From positions 1 to 64,000 of the forward strand of contig NZ_PXNS01000010.1 in NCBI RefSeq assembly GCF_003045775.1: a stretch of DNA of 64,000 nt, read 5' to 3'. The translations under genes and the position numbers were made by a program. The stretch is from Halomonas litopenaei. Lineage in GTDB: Bacteria > Pseudomonadota > Gammaproteobacteria > Pseudomonadales > Halomonadaceae. The notes beneath the pieces were generated by a model. The model was given only the letters and a program-made list of their open reading frames with translations. It was not told where the DNA came from and did no database searches. Positions 8,792 to 21,785 of the stretch are shown here, in pieces; the first letter of the stretch is position 1; the number at the start of each line of letters is the position of its first letter.

Positions 8792-9346
8792 GTGGAGCAC
8801 CGCCTGGAAGACGTGATCGAACTGTTCGATGGGCTGTTTCTGGGCCCCTGCAATACCCGTCTGGTGCGTGGCGGTGATGAGCCACTGTATCTGCCCGCCG
8901 ACGATCAGGTGCCCTGGCATCGGGTGATCTTCGCACGGGGCTTTTTTGCCAGCGTACTGCACGAGGTCAGTCACTGGTGTATCGCCGGGCCGCGCCGGCG
9001 ACTGCTGGAAGACTACGGCTACTGGTACGAGCCTGACGGTCGCAGCGAGATGCAGCAGCAGGCCTTCGAGAAGGTCGAGGTGGCGCCCCAGGCGCTGGAG
9101 CGCATCTTCAGCGAGGCGGCCGGGCTGACCTTTCACGTCAGCGTCGACAACCTCGGCGAGGTGGAGGTCGATCGTGAAGGCTTCGCCCGACGGGTGGCCG
9201 AGCGTGCCCGCCGTTACCGTGACGAAGGACTGCCGCGCCGTGCGGCAGCCTTCGAAGCGGCGCTGCGCGGCTTCTATCGGCAAGGGCTGGCGTTGAGCGA
9301 GGCGATCGAGCTCGGACGAGAGCAGCTCGAGCCTGCCATCGCCTGA
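8792..9346 (+). CDS. epmC: Elongation factor P hydroxylase EpmC
   Basis: EpmC (YfcM) hydroxylates the beta-lysylated lysine of elongation factor P, the last step of the EpmA/B/C modification that helps translate polyproline stretches. The 184-residue protein shows the family motif HEVSHWCIAGPRRR followed by EDYGYWYEPDGRSE, which contains the likely metal-binding His/Glu residues. The start is GTG at 8792 with aaggag five bases upstream. EpmA, EpmB and EF-P are not in this window. Confidence 0.92.
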   Translation: MEHRLEDVIELFDGLFLGPCNTRLVRGGDEPLYLPADDQVPWHRVIFARGFFASVLHEVSHWCIAGPRRRLLEDYGYWYEPDGRSEMQQQAFEKVEVAPQALERIFSEAAGLTFHVSVDNLGEVEVDREGFARRVAERARRYRDEGLPRRAAAFEAALRGFYRQGLALSEAIELGREQLEPAIA

Positions 9347-9355
9347 TGGTGTCGG

Positions 9356-10354
9356 TCACTCGATGACGTCAAGATCATCGGGTAGCAGCACCCTGCCATC
9401 ATAGTCGGCGCGAACCTCGTCAAGCACGCTCTCCCGCGGGGCCGAGTAGTGCAGAACATGGGTCAGCACCAGGGTGCCGGGACGCGCTTCCCGGGCCAAC
9501 TCTGCCAGTTCATCGCTCAGCGTGTGGGCGTATTGATGGTAGGCCTGCCACTGCGGTGACAGTTGTTCCCACCCCTGACGGCTGATCACCTCGTGGATCA
9601 GTACGTCTGCGCCGCTTGCCTGGCGACGCACTTCCTCGGAAAGCGACGTGTCACCCGAGATCACCAGGGTCAGGTCATCGGTGACGACCTTGTAGCCGTA
9701 GGCCTGCTCCCAGTCTCCATGAGTTACCCCGAAGGCGTGGATGCTGATGCCGGGTGACTCGTGGACCAGCCCCTCCTTCTCGATTTCGGTCACCAGGACC
9801 CTGGCCGCCGCTGGATTGGTGACAGGGCTCTTGTCGGCCAGGCGCGTATTGGTGTCCTCGGCCAGCATGGTGTAGACCCCTTGGCTCATGGCCTCGGTAC
9901 CCACCGGGCCGACCACCGAGATGGGCTGTTCGCGGCGCCACCAGTAGGTGCCGAGCAGTTCCGGGTAATCCAGTACATGGTCGCTGTGGAGGTGGGTCAG
10001 AAACAGCCGCTCGATGTTCACCGGGGCGAGCGCTTCGATGCCCATTCGCTCCTGGGCCTGGCTGGCGCGCTCGACGACGCCGGGGCCAACATCGAAGAGA
10101 TAGGCCTCGCCATCATGGATGACCGCGACCCCCGAACCGGCCCGCTCTCCGTCGGGTACCGGGGTGCCGGTGCCCAGCATCACGATACTGGTGTCGGCCT
10201 GGGCGGCGGTGGACAGGGTTGCGCTGAAAAGGGCTGCGCTGGCCAGGGCCAGGAAGGTGGCGATGGCGCGGGGGGCAGGTCGGGGGCCGGCAAGACGCCG
10301 GGGCTGGGCAAAAGACGTGGCAATGTTCGTGGCAATGTTCGTGGCAATGGGCAT
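9356..10354 (-). CDS. Exported metallo-beta-lactamase-fold hydrolase
   Basis: The 332-residue protein has a long N-terminal region with a hydrophobic stretch (AIATFLALASAALFSATLS) ending in AQA, consistent with a Sec signal peptide. The mature part has the MBL zinc motif THLHSDH, plus GTGTPVPDGERAGSG and SGDTSLSEEV, as in ribonuclease Z- and arylsulfatase-like MBL proteins. It is therefore a periplasmic or secreted hydrolase of unknown substrate. ATG 10354 was chosen; an upstream ATG would add residues without support. Three 12-bp repeats encode IATN-IATN-IATS just after the start. Confidence 0.8.
   Translation of the reverse strand: MPIATNIATNIATSFAQPRRLAGPRPAPRAIATFLALASAALFSATLSTAAQADTSIVMLGTGTPVPDGERAGSGVAVIHDGEAYLFDVGPGVVERASQAQERMGIEALAPVNIERLFLTHLHSDHVLDYPELLGTYWWRREQPISVVGPVGTEAMSQGVYTMLAEDTNTRLADKSPVTNPAAARVLVTEIEKEGLVHESPGISIHAFGVTHGDWEQAYGYKVVTDDLTLVISGDTSLSEEVRRQASGADVLIHEVISRQGWEQLSPQWQAYHQYAHTLSDELAELAREARPGTLVLTHVLHYSAPRESVLDEVRADYDGRVLLPDDLDVIE
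10307..10345 (-). repeat. 12-bp tandem repeat at start of MBL gene
   Basis: Three near-identical units of attgccacgaac (reverse strand) encode IATN repeated. The unit length keeps the frame, so copy-number change would only lengthen the segment before the signal peptide. Confidence 0.75.
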
Positions 10355-10669
10355 GGGCTCACTCTCTCGAAGCTTGTTGTTCGTATAGCGCACTTAAGTT
10401 CGATTTGTTGGGAAGAACAAGCCTGGCCCGAGAGGAGGGAGGAGACCAGTCGACCAAGGTATACCGCGACCACCACGCCGGGGTGACGCCAGCCGCTGCT
10501 TTGCTTCGCGCCGGGAGGGGCGGTACTGCTTCGTGACCAAGCGATAGTTCGCGAGAACGCCTGAAGCCCTGGTAACAGGGGATGGAGCTATGGGAGGGCT
10601 GACGGGAGGACTGCTGGTAGGACTGACGGCCCGAGTCGCACCGTCAGCGGTCGCATTTCGTTTGCGGTC
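10355..10669. other. Gene-free stretch upstream of MBL gene
   Basis: About 315 bases between two reverse-strand genes. Loose repetition of ggactg-type words near 10590-10640 is visible, but no terminator, RNA or coding sequence is convincing. Confidence 0.45.
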
Positions 10670-11149
10670 TCAGTCGCTGTCGCTGAGTCGCTTGTGCAGA
10701 TGCAACATTACCTCTACCTCCTGCTCCGGACGCATGGGCTCGAGGCCCAGTTCGGCAAACAGCTCGTTGCGGGCGCGCGCCCACTCGCCAGGATCCAGGT
10801 CGGGATAGAGGGATTCTGCCGGGGCCAGCTCGACGAAGGGGTCGAGACCGTAGGTGTCGAACAGCCGTGAGATGGCCGCCTCGTCGTCGAATACGCCGGC
10901 GGTCAGCAGGGTGGCATTGAAGTGATCGGTTTCCAGTTCACGGATCACGTCCAGCGGACTCACGCCGATGCTGGCCAGTTCCTCGCGGCTGTAGTCGCCG
11001 AGGGACACCGTCTCGGCATCGAGCCAGTCCTCGTCGGGCTGGATCAGGGTGTGCTTGATGCGGCCATCGTCGAGGCTCCAGGCGATGGCCAGGGGCAGAT
11101 CGCCGTCGCCGCCGGTCTCCACGGCGATAAAGGCAGGCATGTCGCCCAT
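10670..11149 (-). CDS. Hypothetical protein, possible degenerate exonuclease fold
   Basis: A 159-residue acidic protein starting MGDMPAFIAVETGGDGDLPLAIAWSL. The opening resembles the first strand of DEDD exonucleases (xDxETGG...IAW), but the first catalytic Asp is replaced by Ala, so activity is doubtful and the family link is only suggestive. ATG 11149 lies one base after the tatD stop, with aaggag seven bases upstream, so it is translated from the tatD mRNA. A longer frame reading into tatD was rejected. Confidence 0.6.
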   Translation of the reverse strand: MGDMPAFIAVETGGDGDLPLAIAWSLDDGRIKHTLIQPDEDWLDAETVSLGDYSREELASIGVSPLDVIRELETDHFNATLLTAGVFDDEAAISRLFDTYGLDPFVELAPAESLYPDLDPGEWARARNELFAELGLEPMRPEQEVEVMLHLHKRLSDSD

Positions 11150-11150
11150 G

Positions 11151-12020
11151 TCAGGACTCCTTGATATCGAAGAAGGCGCGGGCCGTCGCGGTGCTGCTGG
11201 CGGCAAGCTCAGCTTCGCTTTCGCCGCGCCAGTGGGCGATCTCTCGCACGATCCAGGGCAGCAGCGCCGGCTCGTGGCGGCGGCCCTTGAGCTTGGCCGG
11301 CAGATTACGCGGCAACAGGTAGGGACAGTCGGTCTCCACCATCAGTCGATTGGCGGCGATGTCGCCTACCAGATCACGTAGATGATGGCCCCTGCGCTCG
11401 TCGCAGATCCAGCCGGTCAGGCCAATGTGCAGGTCAAGATCCAGGTAGCCGTGGAGCGTCTCGCGATCCGCGGTGAAGCAATGTATCACCGCCCGTGAAA
11501 TATCATCTCGCCAGGCGCCGAGGATGTCACGCATTCGGGCACCGGCGTCGCGCTCGTGCAGGAACAATGGCAGCCCCGACTCGGCAGCCAGGGCGAGTTG
11601 CGCCTCGAAGGCGCGTTCCTGTTCGGCCGGGGTCGAGAAGTTGCGATTGAAGTCGAGGCCACATTCTCCCACCGCGACCACTTGGGGCTTTTGGTGTAGC
11701 TCGGCCATGGCGGCTTCGAGCTCCGGACCCCATTCGCTGGCCTGGTGCGGGTGGATGCCGGCGGTGGCGTAAAGGCCTTCGTGGGCCTGGCACAGGGCCA
11801 CCGCCTGTTCGGCATGCTCACGATCGGTACCGGTGAGAATCAGCGTCTCGACGCCGGCCGCGCGGGCACGGGCGAGGGTGGCATCGATATCGTGGGTAAA
11901 GCTCTCGTGGGTCAGGTTGGCGCCGATGTCGACCAGAGGGGCAGGCGAGTGAAAGCGCAGCGGCTCCGGCAGCGGGTTCGGCAGCGTCTCGTCTGGGGCT
12001 GGCTTGTCTGGGACGGACAA
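11151..12020 (-). CDS. tatD: TatD-family metal-dependent DNase
   Basis: TatD enzymes are cytosolic metal-dependent 3'-5' nucleases with an amidohydrolase-type barrel. The motifs are in order: DIGANLTHESF, GIHPHQ, GECGLDFNRN, HERDA, HCFT and ETDCPYLLPRN, covering the usual metal ligands. I chose TTG at 12020 because aaggag precedes it with six-base spacing, giving 289 residues starting MSVPDKP. The open frame extends to 12083, but that part lacks support. A small gene follows after one base. Confidence 0.85.
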   Translation of the reverse strand: MSVPDKPAPDETLPNPLPEPLRFHSPAPLVDIGANLTHESFTHDIDATLARARAAGVETLILTGTDREHAEQAVALCQAHEGLYATAGIHPHQASEWGPELEAAMAELHQKPQVVAVGECGLDFNRNFSTPAEQERAFEAQLALAAESGLPLFLHERDAGARMRDILGAWRDDISRAVIHCFTADRETLHGYLDLDLHIGLTGWICDERRGHHLRDLVGDIAANRLMVETDCPYLLPRNLPAKLKGRRHEPALLPWIVREIAHWRGESEAELAASSTATARAFFDIKES

Positions 12021-12220
12021 CGCGGTCTCCTTGGGGCGGCTATATCGATGGAGGCGCATTGTACCTGTGTGTCGGCGGCACAACCACGTGGAGCGGTGCT
12101 CGAGGTGGCCATGTCGCTGATCGCGTGGTCTCTGATTTTGACTCTCAGGTGGGATCGGTCATGCCAGCAGGAGGGGGGCATGAGGTACACTGTCGCGATG
12201 ATCAAGCGAAGAGGTGAAGC

Positions 12221-14164
12221 GTGACCCTGCTACGATTGGAGCAGTTGCAACTGGCCTATGGCCACCATGTGTTGCTCGACGGTGCCGACCTGGTGCTCGA
12301 GCGGGGAGAGCGGCTGGCGCTGGTGGGCCGCAATGGCACCGGCAAGTCCACGCTGCTGAGACTGGTGGCGGGCGAGAATCAGGCCGACAGCGGCACCATC
12401 TGGCGCGCCCCAGGCCTCAAGATCGGGGTGCTCGAGCAGGACCTGCCCGAGGCCAGCGGCGAGACCATCTTTGATGTGGTGGCCCAGGGCCTGCCCGAGG
12501 CCGGCGATCTGCTGTCCGAGTATCACCATCTGGTGCAGTCCGAGGATCCGGACATGAACCGCATGGCCACGCTGCAGACGCGGCTGGAGGCCATCGACGG
12601 CTGGTCGTTCCACCAGCGGATCGATGTGGTGCTGACCCGCCTGGGGCTGCCCGAAGACGCCGAGATGTCCTCGCTGTCGGGCGGCTGGCGCCGGCGGGTG
12701 GCGCTGGCTCGGGCGCTGGTCGCCGAACCTGATCTGCTGCTGCTCGATGAGCCGACCAACCACCTGGACCTGGATACCATCGCCTGGCTCGAGGAACAGC
12801 TTGCCGCCTTTGCCGGAGCGGTGCTGTTCATCACCCACGACCGCGCCTTTCTGTCGCGTCTGGCCACCGGCATCCTCGAGCTGGATCGTGGCAAGCTCGG
12901 GCGCTATCCCGGTGACTACGCCACCTACCAGGCCCAGAAGCAGCACGAGCTTGAGGTCGAGGCCCGGGAGAACGCCGAGTTCGACAAGAAACTGGCCCAG
13001 GAAGAAGCCTGGATTCGTCAGGGGATCAAGGCCCGACGTACGCGCAACGAAGGACGGGTGAGGGCGCTCGAGCAGTTGCGCCGCGAACGCAGCCAGCGGC
13101 GCGAGCGCCAGGGCAATGCTTCGCTGACGGTAGATACCGGCGAACGCAGCGGCAAGCGGGTGGTGGAGCTGTCTCACGTCACCCAGCACTTCGAGGATGC
13201 GACGGTCATCCGTGACCTGAATATCGAGATTCAGCGTGGGGATCGTATCGGTCTGATCGGGCGCAATGGCGCCGGCAAGACCACCCTGTTGAAGATCCTG
13301 CTGGGCGAACTCGAGCCGAGCGAAGGCACGGTGCGGCTGGGGACCAAGCTTCAGGTCGCCTACTTCGACCAGCTCCGCGCCGGGCTTGAGCCTGAGCGCA
13401 CCGTCTACGACAACGTGGCCCAGGGCAGTGATCGGGTCACGGTGGGTGGCAAGGACCGCCACGTGATGAGCTACCTGCAGGACTTTCTGTTCTCGCCGGA
13501 GCGTGCGCGTCAGCCGGTCAAGGCACTGTCCGGGGGCGAGTCCAACCGCCTGCTGCTGGCCAAGCTGTTCACCCAGCCGGCCAACGTGCTGGTGCTCGAT
13601 GAGCCGACCAACGACCTGGACGTCGAGACCCTGGAGCTGCTCGAGGAATTGTTGCTCAACTTCGACGGCACCCTGTTGCTGGTATCACACGACCGCGCCT
13701 TCATGGACAACGTGGTGACCAGCGTGCTGGCCTTCGAAGGCAGGGGGCAGGTACGCGAGTACGTCGGTGGCTACAGCGACTGGGTCCGCCAGGGCGGCAA
13801 GTTGCCGCCGGCGCCCTGGGAGGGTGCGGCGCGCCAGCGGGTGGAGCCGACCGCGGATGACGCGGCACCGGCGCCGGCATCCAGCAAGACGGATACGGCG
13901 GACACGGCCGCAGCGCCAGCCAAGGCCAAGCCGGTCAAGCTATCCTACAAGCTGCAGCGGGAGCTCGATGGCCTTCCGGCGGAGATCGAACGGCTGGAGT
14001 CTGAGGTGGCCGAGCTCGAGGCGGAGGCGGGCAAGCCCGACTTCTACCAGCAGCCATCCGGTGTGGTCACCGAGCGTCTGGCGTTGCTGCAGGAGACTCA
14101 GGAACGCCTCGACGCGGTCATGGAGCGCTGGATGGAACTCGAGGCCATGGCCGCCGGCGAGTAG
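12221..14164 (+). CDS. uup: ABC-F ATPase Uup
   Basis: Uup is a cytosolic ABC-F protein that acts on ribosomes and also binds branched DNA through its C-terminal domain. The 647-residue protein has two ATPase domains: Walker A GRNGTGKST and GRNGAGKTT, signatures LSGGW and LSGGE, and DEPTNHLD and DEPTNDLD. After about residue 540 there is an Ala/Pro-rich linker and a coiled coil (LPAEIERLESEVAELEAEAG), typical of Uup rather than EttA. The start is GTG at 12221, with gaggtg upstream. Confidence 0.93.
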   Translation: MTLLRLEQLQLAYGHHVLLDGADLVLERGERLALVGRNGTGKSTLLRLVAGENQADSGTIWRAPGLKIGVLEQDLPEASGETIFDVVAQGLPEAGDLLSEYHHLVQSEDPDMNRMATLQTRLEAIDGWSFHQRIDVVLTRLGLPEDAEMSSLSGGWRRRVALARALVAEPDLLLLDEPTNHLDLDTIAWLEEQLAAFAGAVLFITHDRAFLSRLATGILELDRGKLGRYPGDYATYQAQKQHELEVEARENAEFDKKLAQEEAWIRQGIKARRTRNEGRVRALEQLRRERSQRRERQGNASLTVDTGERSGKRVVELSHVTQHFEDATVIRDLNIEIQRGDRIGLIGRNGAGKTTLLKILLGELEPSEGTVRLGTKLQVAYFDQLRAGLEPERTVYDNVAQGSDRVTVGGKDRHVMSYLQDFLFSPERARQPVKALSGGESNRLLLAKLFTQPANVLVLDEPTNDLDVETLELLEELLLNFDGTLLLVSHDRAFMDNVVTSVLAFEGRGQVREYVGGYSDWVRQGGKLPPAPWEGAARQRVEPTADDAAPAPASSKTDTADTAAAPAKAKPVKLSYKLQRELDGLPAEIERLESEVAELEAEAGKPDFYQQPSGVVTERLALLQETQERLDAVMERWMELEAMAAGE

Positions 14165-14232
14165 ACACGGACGCGCTCTGGCCCCTTTGCGTGGTACCGA
14201 GGAGTCGCTCGAAAGGCGCCTTGCGAAAGGAG

Positions 14233-14267
14233 CCTCGCCCGTCCACCGCTTGGGTGGACGGGCGAGG
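14233..14267. terminator. Long perfect hairpin between convergent uup and usp genes
   Basis: A 15-bp perfect GC-rich stem closes on GCTT. No T tract follows on the forward strand and only ctccttt on the reverse strand. It probably separates the convergent transcripts. Confidence 0.55.
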
Positions 14268-14342
14268 GCAAGCTCCCGGGAATGAACGGGGCAGTGGGCG
14301 CGATGCGGTTGCCGCGAGGTGCGATCCGGTCAACCGCTGGGG

Positions 14343-14789
14343 TTACTCTTCGCTTTCCTTGCCGACGCGCACGGCCAGTACGTCGCACTGAGCACCATGG
14401 AGCACGCCGGTGGAGGTGGAGCCGAGCAGCAGGGCGAAGCCATGACGGCCGTGGGAGCCGACCACAATCAGGTCGACGTCGTGCTCATCGGCGAAGCGAT
14501 GGATCTCGGTATCGGGCATGCCGACGACCACGTGCTGGTCGTCGCGCGCCACGTGGGCATCGGCGATCTCGGCCAGGCGCTGCTTGGCATGGTCGTCCAA
14601 CTGGTCCTGGATGCTGGTCAGGTCCATGGGGATGTCGCCCCCGTAGGCAAAGCCGAGGGGCTCCAGCGTATGCATGATCGACAGCTTCGCGTGGTTGCGA
14701 TCGGCGATCTGCAGCGCGCGTTCGAGGATCTTGTGGGAGTCCTTGGTGAGGTCCACGGCCACCAGCACATGACGATATTCATTGCTCAC
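14343..14789 (-). CDS. uspA: Universal stress protein, UspA family
   Basis: A 148-residue single-domain Usp protein, usually dimeric and cytosolic, linked to stress survival. It shows the opening strand YRHVLVAVDLT and the ATP-binding-type motif GSHGRHGFALLLGSTS near residue 115, so it probably binds nucleotide. Length fits UspA. It is monocistronic and convergent with uup. Confidence 0.88.
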   Translation of the reverse strand: MSNEYRHVLVAVDLTKDSHKILERALQIADRNHAKLSIMHTLEPLGFAYGGDIPMDLTSIQDQLDDHAKQRLAEIADAHVARDDQHVVVGMPDTEIHRFADEHDVDLIVVGSHGRHGFALLLGSTSTGVLHGAQCDVLAVRVGKESEE

Positions 14790-14900
14790 GGGACTACGCC
14801 TCCAGCGGCGGTCGGTTGAGAAAAGGTCTGTGCTTCCACTCTAGGCCGCCAGTCCCGTCAAAACAATGCTGATGATCAACGATTTTTCTGAGGAAACCGT

Positions 14901-15431
14901 ATGTTGTGGCTGCTGATCCTGGGGGTGGTAGGAATGGTCTTTGCCCCGGCCATGTGGCTGCGCCCCACCGCCCGAGAGCGTCGTCAGGGGTCGCTGCGCC
15001 AGGTGGCGATCGAGGCGGGGGCCAGCGTCAAGCTGGAGACGCCACCGCTGCACGGCGAGATCGACAAGATGGCGGCCTATCGCTGGGTCTATCCGAGCCA
15101 GCGGCCTGGCCCACGTTTTGTGCTGGTACGCACAGAACGTGCCAGCGAGGCGCTCAAGTCGTTCGACTACGACAATGGCTGGCGCTGGCGGATTCAGCCG
15201 CTGGAGCCGTTGCCATCGGTGATCAATGCGCGACTGTCGCGTCTGCTGACCCAGTTGCCCGAGGACGCCTGCGTGGTCGAATCCAGCGACAAGGCCTTGA
15301 CGCTGTGGTGGGAAGAGTCGCTGGAGGCTGACGCCTTCGGCAGCCTGGCGGCGCCTGCGACGGCGCTACGCGACGCCCTGCAGGGACGTCCGGATCGTCC
15401 CGCCGCCAATTTGCCGAACTCGCCGCCCTGA
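14901..15431 (+). CDS. Hypothetical protein with N-terminal membrane anchor
   Basis: I do not recognise the family. The 176-residue protein begins MLWLLILGVVGMVFAPAMWL, a single membrane anchor or uncleaved signal. A basic region and a soluble domain with aromatic patches (YDNGWRWRIQPLEP, LTLWWEESLEA) follow. The start ATG at 14901 has gagg upstream. It is divergent from the Usp gene and has no partner. Confidence 0.65.
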   Translation: MLWLLILGVVGMVFAPAMWLRPTARERRQGSLRQVAIEAGASVKLETPPLHGEIDKMAAYRWVYPSQRPGPRFVLVRTERASEALKSFDYDNGWRWRIQPLEPLPSVINARLSRLLTQLPEDACVVESSDKALTLWWEESLEADAFGSLAAPATALRDALQGRPDRPAANLPNSPP

Positions 15432-15576
15432 TATTGGCGGCTCTAACTTGGACGATGGCGATCGACCACCCAGGATCGAACAGGGCTGCGGCATGCTGGG
15501 TATCCGGCCCAGGTGTCAGGGCGGGCCTTGAAGGCGATCTCGGCGAGGCTCTTGCTGGACTCGTCGGGCTCAGGTG

Positions 15577-16023
15577 TCAGCGCTGGCAATCATCCGGCGT
15601 CAGCAAGGCCTGACCGTTGGCCTCGATGCGGCTGAGCATGTCGCTGAGTCTTTCCTGTTCCTGCTCGTCCAGCCCCTTGAGCATCTCTTCCCTGGCCTGT
15701 TGCACGATGGCATCGATCTTCTCGAGCAGAGGCGTCGCCTGCTTGGTCAGGTGCACGCGTTTGGTGCGGCGATCCTGGTCACACGGACAGCGCTCGACCA
15801 GGCCCTGCTCGCAAAGCTGATCCAGCGTCCTGACCAGCGACGGCGCCTCGACGCCGATGGCCCGCGCCAGGTCGCACTGGGGCTGCCCGTCCGGCATGCG
15901 CCACAGGTGATAGAGCGTCACCCACCGCGTCTGGGTCAGTCCCAACGGTGCGAGGCGCTGATCGAGCACCGCACGCCAGATGCGTGGTGCCCGAGACAGT
16001 TGAAATCCGATGTTCTCGTTCAT
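15577..16023 (-). CDS. slyA: SlyA/MarR-family transcriptional regulator
   Basis: A 148-residue winged-helix repressor. LGLTQTRWVTLYHLW and VEAPSLVRTLDQLCEQGLVER form the HTH; DRRTKRVHLTKQA is the wing. Overall it resembles SlyA more than other MarR proteins. Members bind palindromes and often repress envelope or efflux genes, responding to small aromatic ligands. I chose ATG 16023; a TTG nine bases upstream is possible. Its target cannot be read here. Confidence 0.85.
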   Translation of the reverse strand: MNENIGFQLSRAPRIWRAVLDQRLAPLGLTQTRWVTLYHLWRMPDGQPQCDLARAIGVEAPSLVRTLDQLCEQGLVERCPCDQDRRTKRVHLTKQATPLLEKIDAIVQQAREEMLKGLDEQEQERLSDMLSRIEANGQALLTPDDCQR

Positions 16024-16171
16024 AGTGATCAAGATCGCAAGGCTGCAAATGATTTGATTGTCCGAACGCAGCGGCGGTAATGCAAGCCAACTCCCTCCTT
16101 TGCTTCGAAACTGCGCCTATTCTTCACTCTTCGGGGGTACAGCCGCTCCCTGGCTGTCGCTCGCTCGCGAC

Positions 16172-17563
16172 TCACGACTCACGCCCTGTCTCACCGTTGT
16201 CGTGTTCCCCTTCATCGTCTGCTTGCGGCGCTTGCTCCTCCTTGCCCTCGCGATCACCTTTCTGTTCAGCCGGCTGCTCGCCTGCCGAATCGCTCTCCCT
16301 CGTCTCGCCGCTTTGTCCCGTGTCATCTTTCGGCTCACCCGCATCCTCTTCAGCAGGGGCTGGCTCCTCGTGATTCGGCGGCTCTTGCTGGCGTGCCTTG
16401 TCGGATGCCATGTCCGGTGTCTCCTGCTGTCCCTCGGGACGGGCGGTCAACCAGCGCAGCCTGAGGCCGGGAATGCCCGCCTGGGTATCGATGCTGGCGT
16501 CGGCGGTGGTCGCCGCCCCAGGGTCTTCGGCAACCTCGAAGCGCAGTACGCCGATACGTTGGCCGCCGGCGGTCATCACATCGATGCGCCAGCTGCCGCT
16601 GCTGGCCTCGGGGAAGTTCTGCTTGCGGGTCCAGGCGCGATAGCCCTCGGCGCGTCCGCCGTAGATATTCAGCGCGATGCGGTCGACGAGTTCTCCCTCG
16701 TGGCGCCACTCGTGTACCACCTCTTCCTTCAAGCCGCGTGGCGCATGGATTGCGGTGTAGGCATAGAGCCCTCGGGACGACAGCGCCTCCGGTGTCAGCG
16801 CCATGGAGCCCTGCGGCGTGCGTGCGGCCTCGTCGAAGGCCGGCGACAGGGCGCTGCCGGACAACCACAGGGTCGCCGGCGGCACCCACACCCGGCCCAG
16901 CCAGGCGACCCCGGCCAATAGCGGTAGCAGCGCGAACATCGCCAGCCAGCGGGCGGGACTCATGGGGCGCAGCAGATGCAACAGACTCGGCAGGCTGAAT
17001 ACCACCATGGCCACGGCGGCCGCCAGCATGCTCTGACCGGTACTCAGGTGCAGGACCAACGGCAGGGTCACCAGCACCACCAGGAACACGCACTGGGCGT
17101 GGAACACGAAGTAGAGCCAGCGCTTGCGTTCGGCCAGTCGGTAGTAGAGCGGATCAACGATGGACAGCACCGCCATGCCAAGCATGAACAGGGTGAACAG
17201 CGCCTGACCGCTGCTCCACACCGTGGTGGCGACAAGAAAGGGTAGGGCGAAGAACAGCGTCTCCTGGTGGATCATCTGGGCGATGAAGGTGGTCACGCCA
17301 CGGGGCAGGGCAGGATAGCCGCGCCGCACCATCAGGCGTCCGATCAGACTCTCCGACAGCAGCAGGGTCCAGGCCAGCAGCATGCCCCCGGCCAGCAGCA
17401 CGCCGAGCCACTGCTGGCGCTCGACCAGAAAGAAGCTGGCGACACCGGCAGCGAAGGCCAGCGGTGGCCACAGCCAGTGCCAGGGCCGCAGACGCGCTAC
17501 CCAGGTCTCGATGAATCGCTGCGTCGCGTTGAGGGTGGTGCGCTGAGGGGGCGAGGAGGGCAT
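16172..17563 (-). CDS. DUF5924/DUF2914 membrane protein
   Basis: About 463 residues. The first half has roughly seven hydrophobic segments, with a loop [15 protein letters not shown] near the start. The second half is a periplasmic-type DUF2914 domain ([34 protein letters not shown], then [23 protein letters not shown]). The last 90 residues form a low-complexity acidic tail rich in Glu, Asp, Gln and Pro. Function is unknown. Start choice is uncertain: ATGs at 17563 and 17593 both lack a clear Shine-Dalgarno, and the frame stays open to 17713. Confidence 0.75.
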   Translation of the reverse strand: MPSSPPQRTTLNATQRFIETWVARLRPWHWLWPPLAFAAGVASFFLVERQQWLGVLLAGGMLLAWTLLLSESLIGRLMVRRGYPALPRGVTTFIAQMIHQETLFFALPFLVATTVWSSGQALFTLFMLGMAVLSIVDPLYYRLAERKRWLYFVFHAQCVFLVVLVTLPLVLHLSTGQSMLAAAVAMVVFSLPSLLHLLRPMSPARWLAMFALLPLLAGVAWLGRVWVPPATLWLSGSALSPAFDEAARTPQGSMALTPEALSSRGLYAYTAIHAPRGLKEEVVHEWRHEGELVDRIALNIYGGRAEGYRAWTRKQNFPEASSGSWRIDVMTAGGQRIGVLRFEVAEDPGAATTADASIDTQAGIPGLRLRWLTARPEGQQETPDMASDKARQQEPPNHEEPAPAEEDAGEPKDDTGQSGETRESDSAGEQPAEQKGDREGKEEQAPQADDEGEHDNGETGRES

Positions 17564-17795
17564 GGCGTGGTCCGCGGCGGCTGGGAGGGGCATGCTATCA
17601 GTATGCTTAAACGCTGGTGAAGCGCCGCTGCATGCTTCAACGCCTCGCAAGCCCTCTAAGGTATTGGTAGGGGTTGACGGAAGTGAATCTTTGCACCAAG
17701 CTGGCGAAATCAAACGGGCGTATGAATGTCGCCTGGCCCATCGATTGTCGGGCCCTTTCCGGATGACACGGCATGACTTCAGTGGAGATGCGTGG

Positions 17796-21157
<3,362 letters not shown>

Positions 21158-21190
21158 ACTCTTGCCGCCTTCGGGCGGAGCAGAGCGGAA

Positions 21191-21226
21191 AACGCCGGCA
21201 CTGTCTGACAGTGCCGGCGTTGTTGC
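21191..21226 (+). terminator. fadBA terminator
   Basis: A 31-base almost perfect palindrome (15-bp arms around one base, AACGCCGGCACTGTC and its complement), followed by ttgttgcg. It lies between the convergent fadA and the gene at 21255 and could work for both. Confidence 0.75.
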
Positions 21227-21254
21227 GAGAGTGCAGTGTACACGCGCAAGTCAT

Positions 21255-21785
21255 TCAACCGCTGGATGCTGCCGTGGCCATCATCTGATCGTGGCAGAGG
21301 CGCACCATGGCGCCTCCTCGTCCCAGTGGCACGATCTGACCGACGTTGTCCGGCGGGTTCTGCTGGTCCGATGGTTCGACCACTTCCTCGAGTTCCACCC
21401 TGTAGCGATGTCCGGCGAGGTGGGTCAACACGAACCGATGGCCCTCGGGCATCTCGGCGGAGGCCGGGAGGAGCCGGCGTACACGATCCAAGACCTCCTC
21501 TGACAATACCTCATCCTGCTTTTTGACCAACATCCAGCCAAGCTGCGTCACGATCCCCGCGACGGTAGCGATGGGGCCCGGGTAGAGCTGCCAGAACTGG
21601 GTGAAGGTGGGGCCGCGGGCGATCGATACGCTGACGTACTCGGGGCCGAAAATGATGATGAGAACGGCGATGATCAAGACAATCAGCGACACCGCAATGA
21701 CCAGATAGCCAAAGACAGTATCACCGGTGTAGGAGGGACCTTCGAATTCGATCGGTAGGTCCTCCAGCGTCTGCTGTGCATCCAT
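21255..21785 (-). CDS. Hypothetical two-helix membrane protein
   Basis: A 176-residue protein of no recognised family. A short acidic N-terminus is followed by a hydrophobic segment (FGYLVIAVSLIVLIIAVLII), a loop, a second weaker hydrophobic segment (FWQLYPGPIATVAGIVTQL) and a soluble C-terminal domain (RFVLTHLAGHRYRVELEEV). ATG 21785 fits best because ggag lies six bases upstream. It lies between fadBA and the qhp locus but is convergent with fadA and shows no link to either. Confidence 0.6.
   Translation of the reverse strand: MDAQQTLEDLPIEFEGPSYTGDTVFGYLVIAVSLIVLIIAVLIIIFGPEYVSVSIARGPTFTQFWQLYPGPIATVAGIVTQLGWMLVKKQDEVLSEEVLDRVRRLLPASAEMPEGHRFVLTHLAGHRYRVELEEVVEPSDQQNPPDNVGQIVPLGRGGAMVRLCHDQMMATAASSG

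Noticed and set aside
17602..17645. Direct repeat atgcttaaacg / atgcttcaacg before fadB as a fatty-acid regulator site
   Set aside because: Short and imperfect; no clear match to FadR- or PsrA-type operators that I can support.
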